A stretch of DNA of 13,027 nt from Amylibacter sp. (GTDB lineage Bacteria > Pseudomonadota > Alphaproteobacteria > Rhodobacterales > Rhodobacteraceae). Location of the stretch: NCBI GenBank assembly GCA_027083485.1, contig JALWOO010000720.1, forward strand, positions 1-13,027, given 5' to 3'. Below the pieces are notes generated by a model. The model searched no databases. It was not told the DNA's origin and saw nothing but the letters and a program-made list of their open reading frames with translations. Position numbers and translations under genes: made by a program. Each line of letters begins with the position of its first letter. Position 1 is the first letter of the stretch. Of this stretch, positions 1 through 6,667 are shown piece by piece.

Positions 1-86
1 GGATCTGTCGGGGCCGAATCTTCGGGCGGTGCGGGCACAAACCACAGGTCTTTGTCCGGATCGTCTGAAGGCGGGGTTGAAGGCAT
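1..86 (-). CDS. Partial unknown protein, N-terminal end only (preferred reading of the left edge)
   Basis: An ATG at 86-84 opens a leftward frame that stays open to the window edge: 28 codons plus two bases. The peptide is acidic and proline-rich, beginning MPSTPPSDDPDKDLWFVP. Upstream on the same strand are a GGA at about Shine-Dalgarno distance and, 31 bases before the start, a TATATT hexamer in an AT-rich stretch, as expected for a promoter rather than gene interior. This would make the gene divergent from the large secreted protein at 210. I cannot assign a family from this fragment. It conflicts with the rightward reading 1-132; at most one of the two is real. Against it, the rightward frame has the stronger purine bias at first codon positions. 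The choice is an inference made on promoter-like context and peptide character. Confidence 0.42.
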   Translation of the reverse strand, partial: MPSTPPSDDPDKDLWFVPAPPEDSAPTD

Positions 87-132
87 GGATCTGTCCGGTA
101 TGGAAACAATTTTAAGCAATATAGGTGAATAA
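1..132 (+). CDS. Alternative: C-terminal tail of an upstream rightward gene
   Basis: Frame 1 is open from the edge for 43 codons to TAA at 130-132. About three quarters of its codons start with a purine, and G is common in first position, which fits coding sequence. The peptide is rich in glycine and serine, like a linker, and ends MDLSGMETILSNIGE. No domain is recognisable. It would lie 77 bases upstream of, and on the same strand as, the secreted protein at 210. The AT-rich character of its last 30 bases is unusual for coding sequence here and favours the competing leftward reading 1-86. The two are mutually exclusive. Confidence 0.3.
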   Translation, partial: GSVGAESSGGAGTNHRSLSGSSEGGVEGMDLSGMETILSNIGE

Positions 133-147
133 CCGCTGAAACGGAAA
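118..147 (-). promoter_or_regulatory. Possible leftward promoter in the 87-209 gap
   Basis: On the minus strand TATATT (123-118) matches the -10 consensus at five of six bases. TTTCCG (147-142) lies 18 bases upstream as a poor -35 (three of six). The -10 sits 31 bases before the leftward ATG at 86, giving a leader of about 24 bases with room for a ribosome binding site. Its value depends wholly on the leftward gene being real. Confidence 0.22.
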
Positions 148-209
148 GGGAATGGCCCGCAAATACAAAAACCTTTGATTTGTGGCGGGGGCAGCCATAC
201 TTATAGGCC

Positions 210-3071
210 ATGTTTAGTCTTTTCTTCCGTATCGTCGGTGTTGCCAGTTTACTGGTTGCGGCGGCCCTTCCTGCGCAAGCGCGCGATCTGCGCAGCTATT
301 TCTTTGGCAATAGTCTGGTAAACCATCAGAGCGACACGGTGCAAACCTCTGTTCTTTACTGGCTGACAGAGCTGACCGATGCGAGCAAACATAGCTTTGC
401 AGCCAGTGGCCAATACGGTTTTTTGCGAAATTTTGCACAGGATTTACCGCCTTTGGCCAGCTGGGGGTTGGGGCGCACAACACCAGCCTGGGAGCCGGAT
501 CAAGGACCGTTTTCAGAAAGCGGTATTCAGGCGGTTATTCTGACACCGGCCAATTTCATTCAGTATCAGGGGGCAAACAGGCCCTATGACGGAGACAACC
601 CGACCAACACATCCCCTCTACAAGCCAGCCTGACCAATATTGATTGGGTCGCGGATCAGTTGAACGGAGAGGTTTTCTATATCTATGAAGGCTGGGCAGA
701 CATGAGTCGCTATGCCCGCAGCCAGTTGCCCAAACCACGCCAGTTGGCCCGTTACCATGCCTATAATCAGGGCGATTACCATAAATGGTACAAGGATTAT
801 CTGGCATCATTAATATCGGCGCGGCCTGATCTGGATATCCGGTTGATACCGGTCGCCAAAACGCTGTCGGAACTTTTCACCAAAACACCGCTAAAGGGTA
901 TACCGGTAGAGGCGCTTTATACGGATAACGCGCCGCATGGCACGCCGACGCTTTATTTTCTGGCAAGTCTTGTGGTCTATCACGCGCTTTATGGCGATCG
1001 GCCGCCAGAGGGTTTTGTTGTTCCTGAAACAGTGCATCCGTTGGTGCGTGTCAATTATCCAAAGATTCGGGAGTTCATCGCGAGCGGCAAATTCGTGGCA
1101 GACAAGCCCTCTGTGCCGGTTCGGGTGCCGTCTCTGGCGATGGGGTTGAACGGGATTGCCGATTGGTCAACACAGCAACCCTTCATTGACGTGATGAAAA
1201 CCGCGCGGGCGTGGATTGGCCATTTGCCGGGTCAATGGGGCGGCTGGAGCGCGGATGACCTGCGCAAAGGTGGGTATCTGGATGAAAACGGATGGCCAAT
1301 GCGCATTCCTGATGAATTGGCCAGCATTGAAACCCTGATCCTGACCGACCAACCCGTAGAAGGGGTTTCGACCGCCGGCCGGTACCGGTTGACCTATGAA
1401 GGGCGCGGCAGGATCGAGCTGACAGGGCAGGTTCAACAGGTGCGCCGCCGACCCGGCGAAATACGGTTTACCTATACGCCGGGTGACGGGCTTGTCGGTA
1501 TTAAAATACAGCGCACAGACCCCCGCAAAACCGGAGATTACATTCGCAATATTATGGTGGTGAAAGAGGAAAACATCCCGCTTTATCAGGTCGGGGAGCT
1601 GTTTAATCCGCTTTGGCTGGACCGGATTCGGGATTTGCGCTCTGTGCGGTTTATGGACTGGATGTTCACCAACGGGTCTACGATTCGCAAGTGGTCAGAT
1701 CGGCCCAAGCCTGCGGATTACACCTATGCAGAAACGGGCGTGCCGGTAGAAATCATGGTTGCGCTGGCGAATGAAATCGGGGCGGATCCCTGGTTCAACA
1801 TGCCGCATATGGCCGATGAAAACTATAACCGAAAATTTGCGCGTTATGTTGTGCGGCACCTGAATCCACAACTAAAGACCTATGTAGAATACTCTAACGA
1901 GCTATGGAATTTTATGTTTCCACAGGCGCAGTGGTCGCTAAAACGGGCGGAAAAACGCTGGGGGTCCTCGGCAGGCGGGGATGCGTGGCTGCAATTTGCG
2001 GCCCTCAGGGCCGCCAAAGTGATGGATATCTGGAGCAGCGTTTACCGCGCACGTGCCAAGAAACGGTTGGTGCGCGTTGTGGCAACGCATACCGATTGGC
2101 AGGGATTGGAAGAGTCGATCTTGCAAGCTCCGCTTGTGGTGGCAGAAGGAAAACCGGCACCGGTGAACAGTTTTGATGCTTATGCGGTTACCGGATATTT
2201 CGGGATTGATCTGGGGAGCGATGATTTGGCCCCGACAGTGTTGAAATGGATCACCCAAAGCCGCAAAAATGCAGAACGCCGTGGTCGCGACGATGGATTG
2301 AACGGGCAGGCGCTAAAGGCTTTTGTCAAAAAACACAGATATGATGCCGCCAGCCAAAAAGCGGCGGAAAATATCCGCCAGGGATCGCTAAAGCATCTGC
2401 TGACAGAGGCTTGGCCCTATCAGGCCGGTGTAGCCCGTGATAACGGGTTGATGTTGGTGATGTATGAAGGCGGCACCCATGTGGTGGGCATTGGGGAATG
2501 GGCCTCGAATGACCGGCTCGGGGCTTTCTTTCAACATTTCAATTATACCAAAAGGATGGCTGGCCTGTACAAGGAGTTGCTGGCCGGTTGGAAAGAGGCA
2601 GGCGGCACATTGTTCAATGCCTTTGTGGATGTGGCCCCTGCTTCGAAATGGGGCAGTTGGGGAGCGCTGCGTCATCTGGATGATGCCAACCCCCGCTGGA
2701 ATGCGCTGATGGCGTTCAATCGCAAAAATCCGGCGTGGTGGTCTGATAGACCGGCGCAGGTTTTTGCCGATGGTGTTTTCCTGAAAGGCGGCAAAAAAGG
2801 CGAAACCCTGACTGGCACACCAAAGCAGGATATTTTGTTGGGCAGGGCCGGAAATGATGTGCTGATTAGCCTTGGTGGCAGTGATAAATTGCATGGCGGT
2901 GCCGGTAACGACTGGGCACAACTGCCGCGCAAGCGGGCCGACTATCGGTTTGAATGGGCCGGGGATATTTTACGTGCCATTGACGGACGCGAAGTTGTCA
3001 ACCTGTACAGCATCGAAGCGGTGTCCTTTGCGGACAGACCATCGGTGCGGGTTCTGGTTTCAGAACTATAG
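210..3071 (+). CDS. Exported SGNH / glycoside-hydrolase-like multidomain protein with C-terminal RTX-like repeats
   Basis: This 953-residue protein probably acts on or binds polysaccharide outside the cytoplasm. Residues 1-24 form a Sec signal peptide: a hydrophobic core, then A-Q-A before Arg25. Residues 29-300 look SGNH-hydrolase-like, with GNSL at 33-36 in place of GDSL and DNAPH at 239-243 resembling the Asp/His block, which suggests an esterase or deacetylase. From GLNGIADW (312-319) a TIM-barrel-like domain appears to start. It is interrupted by a beta-rich insert at about 388-452 and resumes at 477. YSNELWN (561-567) carries Glu564 in the Asn-Glu context of clan-A acid/base residues, and MYEGGTH (751-757) carries Glu753 as a candidate nucleophile. 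Two RTX-like repeats, GRAGND (878-883) and GGAGND (896-901), precede a short C-terminal domain. The start codon has only a weak ribosome binding site, but the signal peptide begins there. Its stop overlaps that of the convergent glycosyltransferase. Its place among polysaccharide genes suggests a polymer-modifying role. The substrate is unknown, and both catalytic assignments are motif-based inference. Confidence 0.88.
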   Translation: MFSLFFRIVGVASLLVAAALPAQARDLRSYFFGNSLVNHQSDTVQTSVLYWLTELTDASKHSFAASGQYGFLRNFAQDLPPLASWGLGRTTPAWEPDQGPFSESGIQAVILTPANFIQYQGANRPYDGDNPTNTSPLQASLTNIDWVADQLNGEVFYIYEGWADMSRYARSQLPKPRQLARYHAYNQGDYHKWYKDYLASLISARPDLDIRLIPVAKTLSELFTKTPLKGIPVEALYTDNAPHGTPTLYFLASLVVYHALYGDRPPEGFVVPETVHPLVRVNYPKIREFIASGKFVADKPSVPVRVPSLAMGLNGIADWSTQQPFIDVMKTARAWIGHLPGQWGGWSADDLRKGGYLDENGWPMRIPDELASIETLILTDQPVEGVSTAGRYRLTYEGRGRIELTGQVQQVRRRPGEIRFTYTPGDGLVGIKIQRTDPRKTGDYIRNIMVVKEENIPLYQVGELFNPLWLDRIRDLRSVRFMDWMFTNGSTIRKWSDRPKPADYTYAETGVPVEIMVALANEIGADPWFNMPHMADENYNRKFARYVVRHLNPQLKTYVEYSNELWNFMFPQAQWSLKRAEKRWGSSAGGDAWLQFAALRAAKVMDIWSSVYRARAKKRLVRVVATHTDWQGLEESILQAPLVVAEGKPAPVNSFDAYAVTGYFGIDLGSDDLAPTVLKWITQSRKNAERRGRDDGLNGQALKAFVKKHRYDAASQKAAENIRQGSLKHLLTEAWPYQAGVARDNGLMLVMYEGGTHVVGIGEWASNDRLGAFFQHFNYTKRMAGLYKELLAGWKEAGGTLFNAFVDVAPASKWGSWGALRHLDDANPRWNALMAFNRKNPAWWSDRPAQVFADGVFLKGGKKGETLTGTPKQDILLGRAGNDVLISLGGSDKLHGGAGNDWAQLPRKRADYRFEWAGDILRAIDGREVVNLYSIEAVSFADRPSVRVLVSEL

Positions 3072-4265
3072 GCGGCTTTCTCGGGCCAGTAATTCCGCCC
3101 CGAGTGTGGAGCGGAAATGTTCCACTATCCGGTTTCGGCCATTCCGGCTAAGGCTTTGGGCGAAATCCGGGTTGGTTGCGATTTCGCTAATTTTATCCGC
3201 CAGTTCTTGCGGGTTCTGTGGCGGGACAAGCACACCGTTCACGTTGTTTTCGATCAGCTCGGGCACCCCGCCTGCATCGGTCCCGATGGTGGGAATACCG
3301 CAGGCCATGGCTTCCATATAGGCAACGCCAAGGGGTTCGGCCCAACTGGCCAGTGCAAAAATATGGGCCGAACGGAGTTTGTCGCGCACGGTATCTGCAT
3401 CAATGGCCCCCAGCAAACGCACGTGGTCCAGTAGTCCCAATTCCGCAATCCGTGCCGCCAGTGTTTGATGATATCCATGGCCGCCGGTGTCGTCTTCGCC
3501 GGCGATTTCCAACTGCACATTCAGGCCTTTTTCAATCAACAAGGCAACGGCTTGCATCAAGTCCTGATGGCCTTTGACCCTGTTCAGACGCCCACAGGAA
3601 AACAGGCGTAACGGTTCATTCGGTGTGGGGGGCTGATAGGGTTGTGTCGGGCAAAACCGTTCCGTATCGACCCCCATAGGCTGCACAAAAACCCGCTTGG
3701 GCAGGTCGGGGCCAAGCGCGGCCTGCATTTCGGTGAATAGCTTGTGTGTGATGATGGTGGCATAGCTTGCATGACGCCATTTGAACGGTTGGCCGACCCC
3801 GTAATCCAGCAAGGGGCCATGCAGCGTAATCGAATAGGACAGCCCGCCCATCCGGTTTGCCAAAGCACAAATCAGCGCGGCGCGTCCGCAGGAATGGGCA
3901 TGCACATGGGTAATGCCGCGTGCACGGGTTTCGCGCAGCAGGTGGCGTGCGGCACCGGCGCAAATCAGAATATCCTTGACCATTTCCTTGCCATCCGCCC
4001 GAACCGCCGCCAGCATTTCGCCATAGGGCAGGCGCAGCAGGCCGGCCAGAAAATCACCCAAACGGGGCCGACCCAGATACAGGGTCCGGGCAATGGCGTC
4101 TTTGCTCCATTGATGCGAAATCAAACCGGCGGGTGGCAAACGGGTAGAGATCACCTGAACATCTACACTCTGTTTTTCCAATTCCTGCAATTCTCGCCAA
4201 AAGAAAATATGCGTTTGGCCGGGGAATTGCGGTACAAGATAGCCGATTTTTAGCTTTTCATTCAC
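3066..4265 (-). CDS. Family GT4 (group 1) glycosyltransferase
   Basis: A cytoplasmic or membrane-associated retaining glycosyltransferase of GT-B fold, likely transferring a nucleotide-sugar residue onto a lipid-linked glycan intermediate. I place the start at GTG 4265-4263, giving 399 residues: GGGAAG lies six bases upstream, and the protein then begins directly with the first beta strand (KIGYLVPQFPGQTHIFFW). The N-terminal half holds the acceptor domain. The C-terminal half has CGRLNRVKGH (224-233), supplying the Arg/Lys donor-phosphate contacts, and the EX7E signature with Glu310 and Glu318 in EPLGVAYMEAMACG. DAGGVPELI follows. Its length is normal for the family. A longer in-frame ATG at 4403 would run the protein 73 bases into the divergent GT2 gene and add residues with no family resemblance. 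It is transcribed leftward, converging on the secreted protein. The donor and acceptor sugars cannot be read from the sequence. Confidence 0.93.
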   Translation of the reverse strand: MNEKLKIGYLVPQFPGQTHIFFWRELQELEKQSVDVQVISTRLPPAGLISHQWSKDAIARTLYLGRPRLGDFLAGLLRLPYGEMLAAVRADGKEMVKDILICAGAARHLLRETRARGITHVHAHSCGRAALICALANRMGGLSYSITLHGPLLDYGVGQPFKWRHASYATIITHKLFTEMQAALGPDLPKRVFVQPMGVDTERFCPTQPYQPPTPNEPLRLFSCGRLNRVKGHQDLMQAVALLIEKGLNVQLEIAGEDDTGGHGYHQTLAARIAELGLLDHVRLLGAIDADTVRDKLRSAHIFALASWAEPLGVAYMEAMACGIPTIGTDAGGVPELIENNVNGVLVPPQNPQELADKISEIATNPDFAQSLSRNGRNRIVEHFRSTLGAELLARESRL

Positions 4266-4330
4266 TGGATACTTCCCATTATAGGCACGGGCGACTGTTT
4301 TTGCCTGTGTAACAAGGATTTGGTACCGCA
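4266..4330. promoter_or_regulatory. 65-bp divergent intergenic region between two glycosyltransferase genes
   Basis: The gap separates the leftward GT4 gene (start 4265) from the rightward GT2 gene (start 4331), so it should carry the promoters of both or lie close to them. It holds the GT4 ribosome binding site and an AAGGA at 4314-4318, twelve bases before the GT2 start, a rather long spacing. A TATAAT on the minus strand (4283-4278) lies too close to the GT4 start to be convincing. I see no well-formed -35/-10 pair on either strand. Confidence 0.4.
4272..4277 (-). promoter_or_regulatory. Ribosome binding site deciding the GT4 start
   Basis: The minus strand reads GGGAAG, six bases before GTG 4265. 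It is the best purine-rich site near the N-terminus of the GT4 protein. It supports the GTG start over the upstream ATG at 4403, which would overlap the divergent gene. Confidence 0.65.
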
Positions 4331-5164
4331 ATGTTAAGCGTTTTGATACCGGCAAACAACGAAGCCGACCGGATTGGCACTTGTCTGCAAGCAATTTTTG
4401 CATCGGATTTGGCCCGAGGGCAGGAAGTGCCGGAAATCATCGTTATGGCAAACGGGTGTCAGGATCGAACGGCTGCGATCTGCAAGGAGGCCGAAACGCT
4501 GGCTTGGGAAAAGGGGTGGCGGTTGACTGTGCTGGAACTGCAGGCAGGCAACAAGCTCAAGGCGCTGAATGCGGGGGATGCTGCTGCAAAGTTTGGCCCG
4601 CGCATTTATCTGGATGCGGATGTTGTGGTCTCGCCGCAGGTTATCCCCCAATTGCACAAGGTACTGGCAACAGATGCCCCCTGTTACGCGAGCGGCACTT
4701 TGATAGTTGCACCCTGCCAGACCTGGATCAGCCGCGCTTACCGTCGTATCTATGTGCAGGTGCCGTTTATTACCGAAGGTGTGCCGGGCTGTGGGTTGTT
4801 CGCCGTGAATGCGGCAGGGCGTGCGCGCTGGGCTGCCTTTCCGGATATTATTTCCGATGATACCTTTGTCCGCTTGCAGTTTACACCCAAGGAACGTGTC
4901 GCGGTGCCGGCACCTTATGAATGGCCGATTGTCGAGGGACTGGCCAATCTGGTCAAAGTCCGCGCAAGGCAGGATCGTGGTGTGCGGGAAATCGCCAGCA
5001 AGTATCCGGAGCTGTTGCGAAATGATGACAAACCGGCATTTGGCAAAATGCGCGCCCTGAAAATGGCGCTTTTTGATCCTATCGGTTTTGCAGTCTACGC
5101 CGGTGTGGCCTTGGCCAGCCGTCGCCAGCGCGCACAAAACCAAACATGGAGTCGGGGCCGTTGA
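4331..5164 (+). CDS. Family GT2 glycosyltransferase
   Basis: This 277-residue inverting GT-A glycosyltransferase probably adds one sugar to a polyprenyl-linked glycan on the cytoplasmic face. The N-terminus, SVLIPANNEADRIGTCL, is the classic GT2 nucleotide-binding start. LDADVVV carries the metal-binding DXD as Asp95-Asp97. SDDTF at 175-179 matches the ED/DD block holding the catalytic base. RARQDRG (211-217) sits where related enzymes have the (Q/R)XXRW-type motif, though the Trp is absent. There is no multi-helix membrane domain as in processive synthases such as cellulose or hyaluronan synthase; a single hydrophobic stretch near 250-265 (DPIGFAVYAGVALA) may contact the membrane. AAGGA lies twelve bases upstream of the ATG. 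The end overlaps the flippase gene by up to 19 bases, indicating one transcription unit and possible translational coupling. The sugar is unknown. Confidence 0.93.
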   Translation: MLSVLIPANNEADRIGTCLQAIFASDLARGQEVPEIIVMANGCQDRTAAICKEAETLAWEKGWRLTVLELQAGNKLKALNAGDAAAKFGPRIYLDADVVVSPQVIPQLHKVLATDAPCYASGTLIVAPCQTWISRAYRRIYVQVPFITEGVPGCGLFAVNAAGRARWAAFPDIISDDTFVRLQFTPKERVAVPAPYEWPIVEGLANLVKVRARQDRGVREIASKYPELLRNDDKPAFGKMRALKMALFDPIGFAVYAGVALASRRQRAQNQTWSRGR

Positions 5165-6528
5165 GCCGTATCAAAAGATTGCTGACCAGCAACGATCTGG
5201 GCGCGCGCGCCATGCGCTCGTCAATGTGGACCGTGCTTGGCTATGGCCTGTCACAGGTGTTGCGCCTTTTGTCGAACCTGATCCTGACACGGCTGCTGTT
5301 TCCCGAAGCCTTCGGGATGATGGCGCTGGTGATGGTGTTCATGCAAGGGTTGGCGATGTTTTCCGATGTGGGGGTCGGGCCGTCAATCATGCAGAGCAAA
5401 CGCGGCGATGATCCGGATTTTCTGAACACCGCATGGACCATTCAGGTGATGCGCGGCATTGGCCTGTGGATTGCGTCTTGCCTGATTGCCTATCCTATGG
5501 CGCGGTTTTACCAGGAGCCGCAATTGGCGCAACTGATCCCTGTTGCCGGGATCGCGCTTATGATTGCCGGTTTCAACCCGACACGGCTTGAAACTGCAAA
5601 CCGGCATCTGATGTTGGGGCGGGTCAGCCTGATTGATATTGCCACACAGGTTGTTGGCATTATGGCCGCGATCGGTTTTGCCTTGATCACGAAATCTGTC
5701 TGGGCGTTTGTTCTGTCGAGTCTCGTCAGCGTCACGGCACAGCTGATTATGTATAACGCATTCCTGATCGGGGAACGTAACCGGTTTCGGTGGGAAGCAA
5801 CCGCCGTGCAGGAGCTGGTGCATTTCGGGAAATGGATTTTCCTGAGCACGGTTGCCGGCTTTGCCTTTTCGCAAAGTGACAAGCTGATTCTGGGCAAATT
5901 TTTGTCGATCGAATTACTGGGCATTTACAACATTGGCTATTTTCTGGCCAGCTTTCCGCTGGCGCTGAGCACAAATGTGATTCACAAAATCCTGATCCCT
6001 TTGTACCGCGAACGCCCGCCGGCTGAATCGCCGGAAAATTTTCACAAAATGCGAATGGTGCGTATCGGGGTGACAGCCGTCATTCTGGCCATGCTGACGA
6101 TTTTTGCTTTTGGCGGTACCTTTCTGGTGCAACTGCTTTATGATACCCGCTATGCCGATGCCGGCGCGATTGTTGTTTTAACAGCCGTTGTGCAAATGCC
6201 GTGGGCGATTGTGCTGACCTATGATCAGGCGGCTTTGGCCTCCGGTGATTCCCGCAGGTTTTTCGTTTTGGCCGCAACCAAGGCGCTGGCGATGATTTTG
6301 TGCCTGATTGTTGGCGTGGTCAAAGGCGGACTTTTGGGGGCATTGATCAGCCAAGGCATTGCAATCGTGTTTGTTTACCCTGTTGTTGTCTGGTTGGCAC
6401 GGCGTCAATCTGCATGGGATCCTTTGCATGATCTGGGCTTTGCGGTTTTGGGGGCCATTATCGGTTCCACGGCAATTTGGTTCAATTTGGATGCAATATT
6501 GGCGCTAAAGCAGTTGGGTGTGTCCTGA
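5146..6528 (+). CDS. Wzx-type lipid-linked oligosaccharide flippase
   Basis: An integral membrane protein of up to 460 residues, of the MOP superfamily polysaccharide-transport type. It moves undecaprenyl-linked repeat units across the inner membrane for Wzy-dependent assembly. The sequence shows many alternating hydrophobic segments consistent with roughly 12-14 helices. It also has the family's N-terminal pattern: a basic amphipathic start, WTVLGYGLSQVLRLLSNLIL, then LLFPEAFGMMALV, FSDVGVGPSIMQ and FLNTAWTIQVMRG. Length is typical. The ATG at 5146 lacks a clear ribosome binding site. TTG at 5161 has GGAG nine bases upstream and overlaps the GT2 stop as TTGA, so a 455-residue form is possible; both keep the whole membrane domain. 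It is coupled to the GT2 gene. No wzy polymerase or ligase is visible here, so those functions must be encoded elsewhere. There is no clear terminator after it. Confidence 0.93.
   Translation: MESGPLSRIKRLLTSNDLGARAMRSSMWTVLGYGLSQVLRLLSNLILTRLLFPEAFGMMALVMVFMQGLAMFSDVGVGPSIMQSKRGDDPDFLNTAWTIQVMRGIGLWIASCLIAYPMARFYQEPQLAQLIPVAGIALMIAGFNPTRLETANRHLMLGRVSLIDIATQVVGIMAAIGFALITKSVWAFVLSSLVSVTAQLIMYNAFLIGERNRFRWEATAVQELVHFGKWIFLSTVAGFAFSQSDKLILGKFLSIELLGIYNIGYFLASFPLALSTNVIHKILIPLYRERPPAESPENFHKMRMVRIGVTAVILAMLTIFAFGGTFLVQLLYDTRYADAGAIVVLTAVVQMPWAIVLTYDQAALASGDSRRFFVLAATKALAMILCLIVGVVKGGLLGALISQGIAIVFVYPVVVWLARRQSAWDPLHDLGFAVLGAIIGSTAIWFNLDAILALKQLGVS
5148..5163 (+). promoter_or_regulatory. Ribosome binding site and alternative TTG start of the flippase
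   Basis: GGAG (5148-5151) lies nine bases before TTG 5161-5163. That TTG shares bases with the TGA stop of the GT2 gene (5162-5164). The arrangement is that of a stop/start overlap with translational coupling. It competes with ATG 5146, which has no comparable upstream purine stretch. Confidence 0.4.
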
Positions 6529-6667
6529 AGGGCGCATTGAATTTTACATTTGGAAACAGAATTGCCTTATTTTAGCCAGTAATAATTGGTTAATCATCGA
6601 GAGAGTTCCCCTGTGCGCGCAAATTTTTGCGCGATGATGTGTTAAAGAGTACGAGTGATATTTTGTT
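6529..6667 (+). promoter_or_regulatory. AT-rich leader upstream of the polyketide synthase
   Basis: This 139-bp gap is clearly richer in A and T than the flanking genes and probably contains the PKS promoter. TTACAT (6544-6549) and TATTTT (6568-6573), 18 bases apart, form a weak sigma-70-like pair; I do not regard it as established. The gap also holds the palindrome at 6616-6633. The ribosome binding site is weak: only GAG at 6653-6655, twelve bases before the ATG. No terminator for the flippase gene is evident, so read-through from upstream remains possible. Confidence 0.35.
6616..6633. repeat. 18-base perfect palindrome CGCGCAAATTTTTGCGCG
   Basis: Eight-base arms, CGCGCAAA and TTTGCGCG, flank a TT centre, 34 bases before the PKS start codon. 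It could be an operator for a dimeric regulator, or an RNA hairpin in the 5' leader. It is not followed by a T-run, so it is not an intrinsic terminator in either direction. The symmetry is seen directly; the regulatory role is inference. Confidence 0.5.

Noticed and set aside
156..189. Imperfect inverted repeat CCCGC-AAAT ... ATTT-gtg-GCGGG before the secreted-protein gene
   Set aside because: The arms are short, with a three-base bulge and a long loop, and no T-run follows. It is not a convincing terminator or operator.
2811..2915. RTX-like repeats taken as a full type I secretion signal
   Set aside because: Only two degenerate repeats are visible and an N-terminal signal peptide is present. 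I report calcium-binding-like repeats, without claiming type I secretion.
4278..4283. TATAAT on the minus strand upstream of the GT4 gene
   Set aside because: It is a perfect -10 hexamer, but transcription would start within or after the ribosome binding site, and no -35 lies at suitable spacing.
4266..4403. N-terminal extension of the GT4 protein to ATG 4403
   Set aside because: It would overlap the divergent GT2 coding sequence, and the added residues do not resemble a GT4 N-terminus. GTG 4265 has a good ribosome binding site and starts at the first beta strand.
4334..5143. 269-codon minus-strand frame opposite the GT2 gene
   Set aside because: The opposite strand encodes a standard GT2 enzyme with DXD. 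The antisense peptide is rich in Cys, His and Arg, as expected for a shadow frame.
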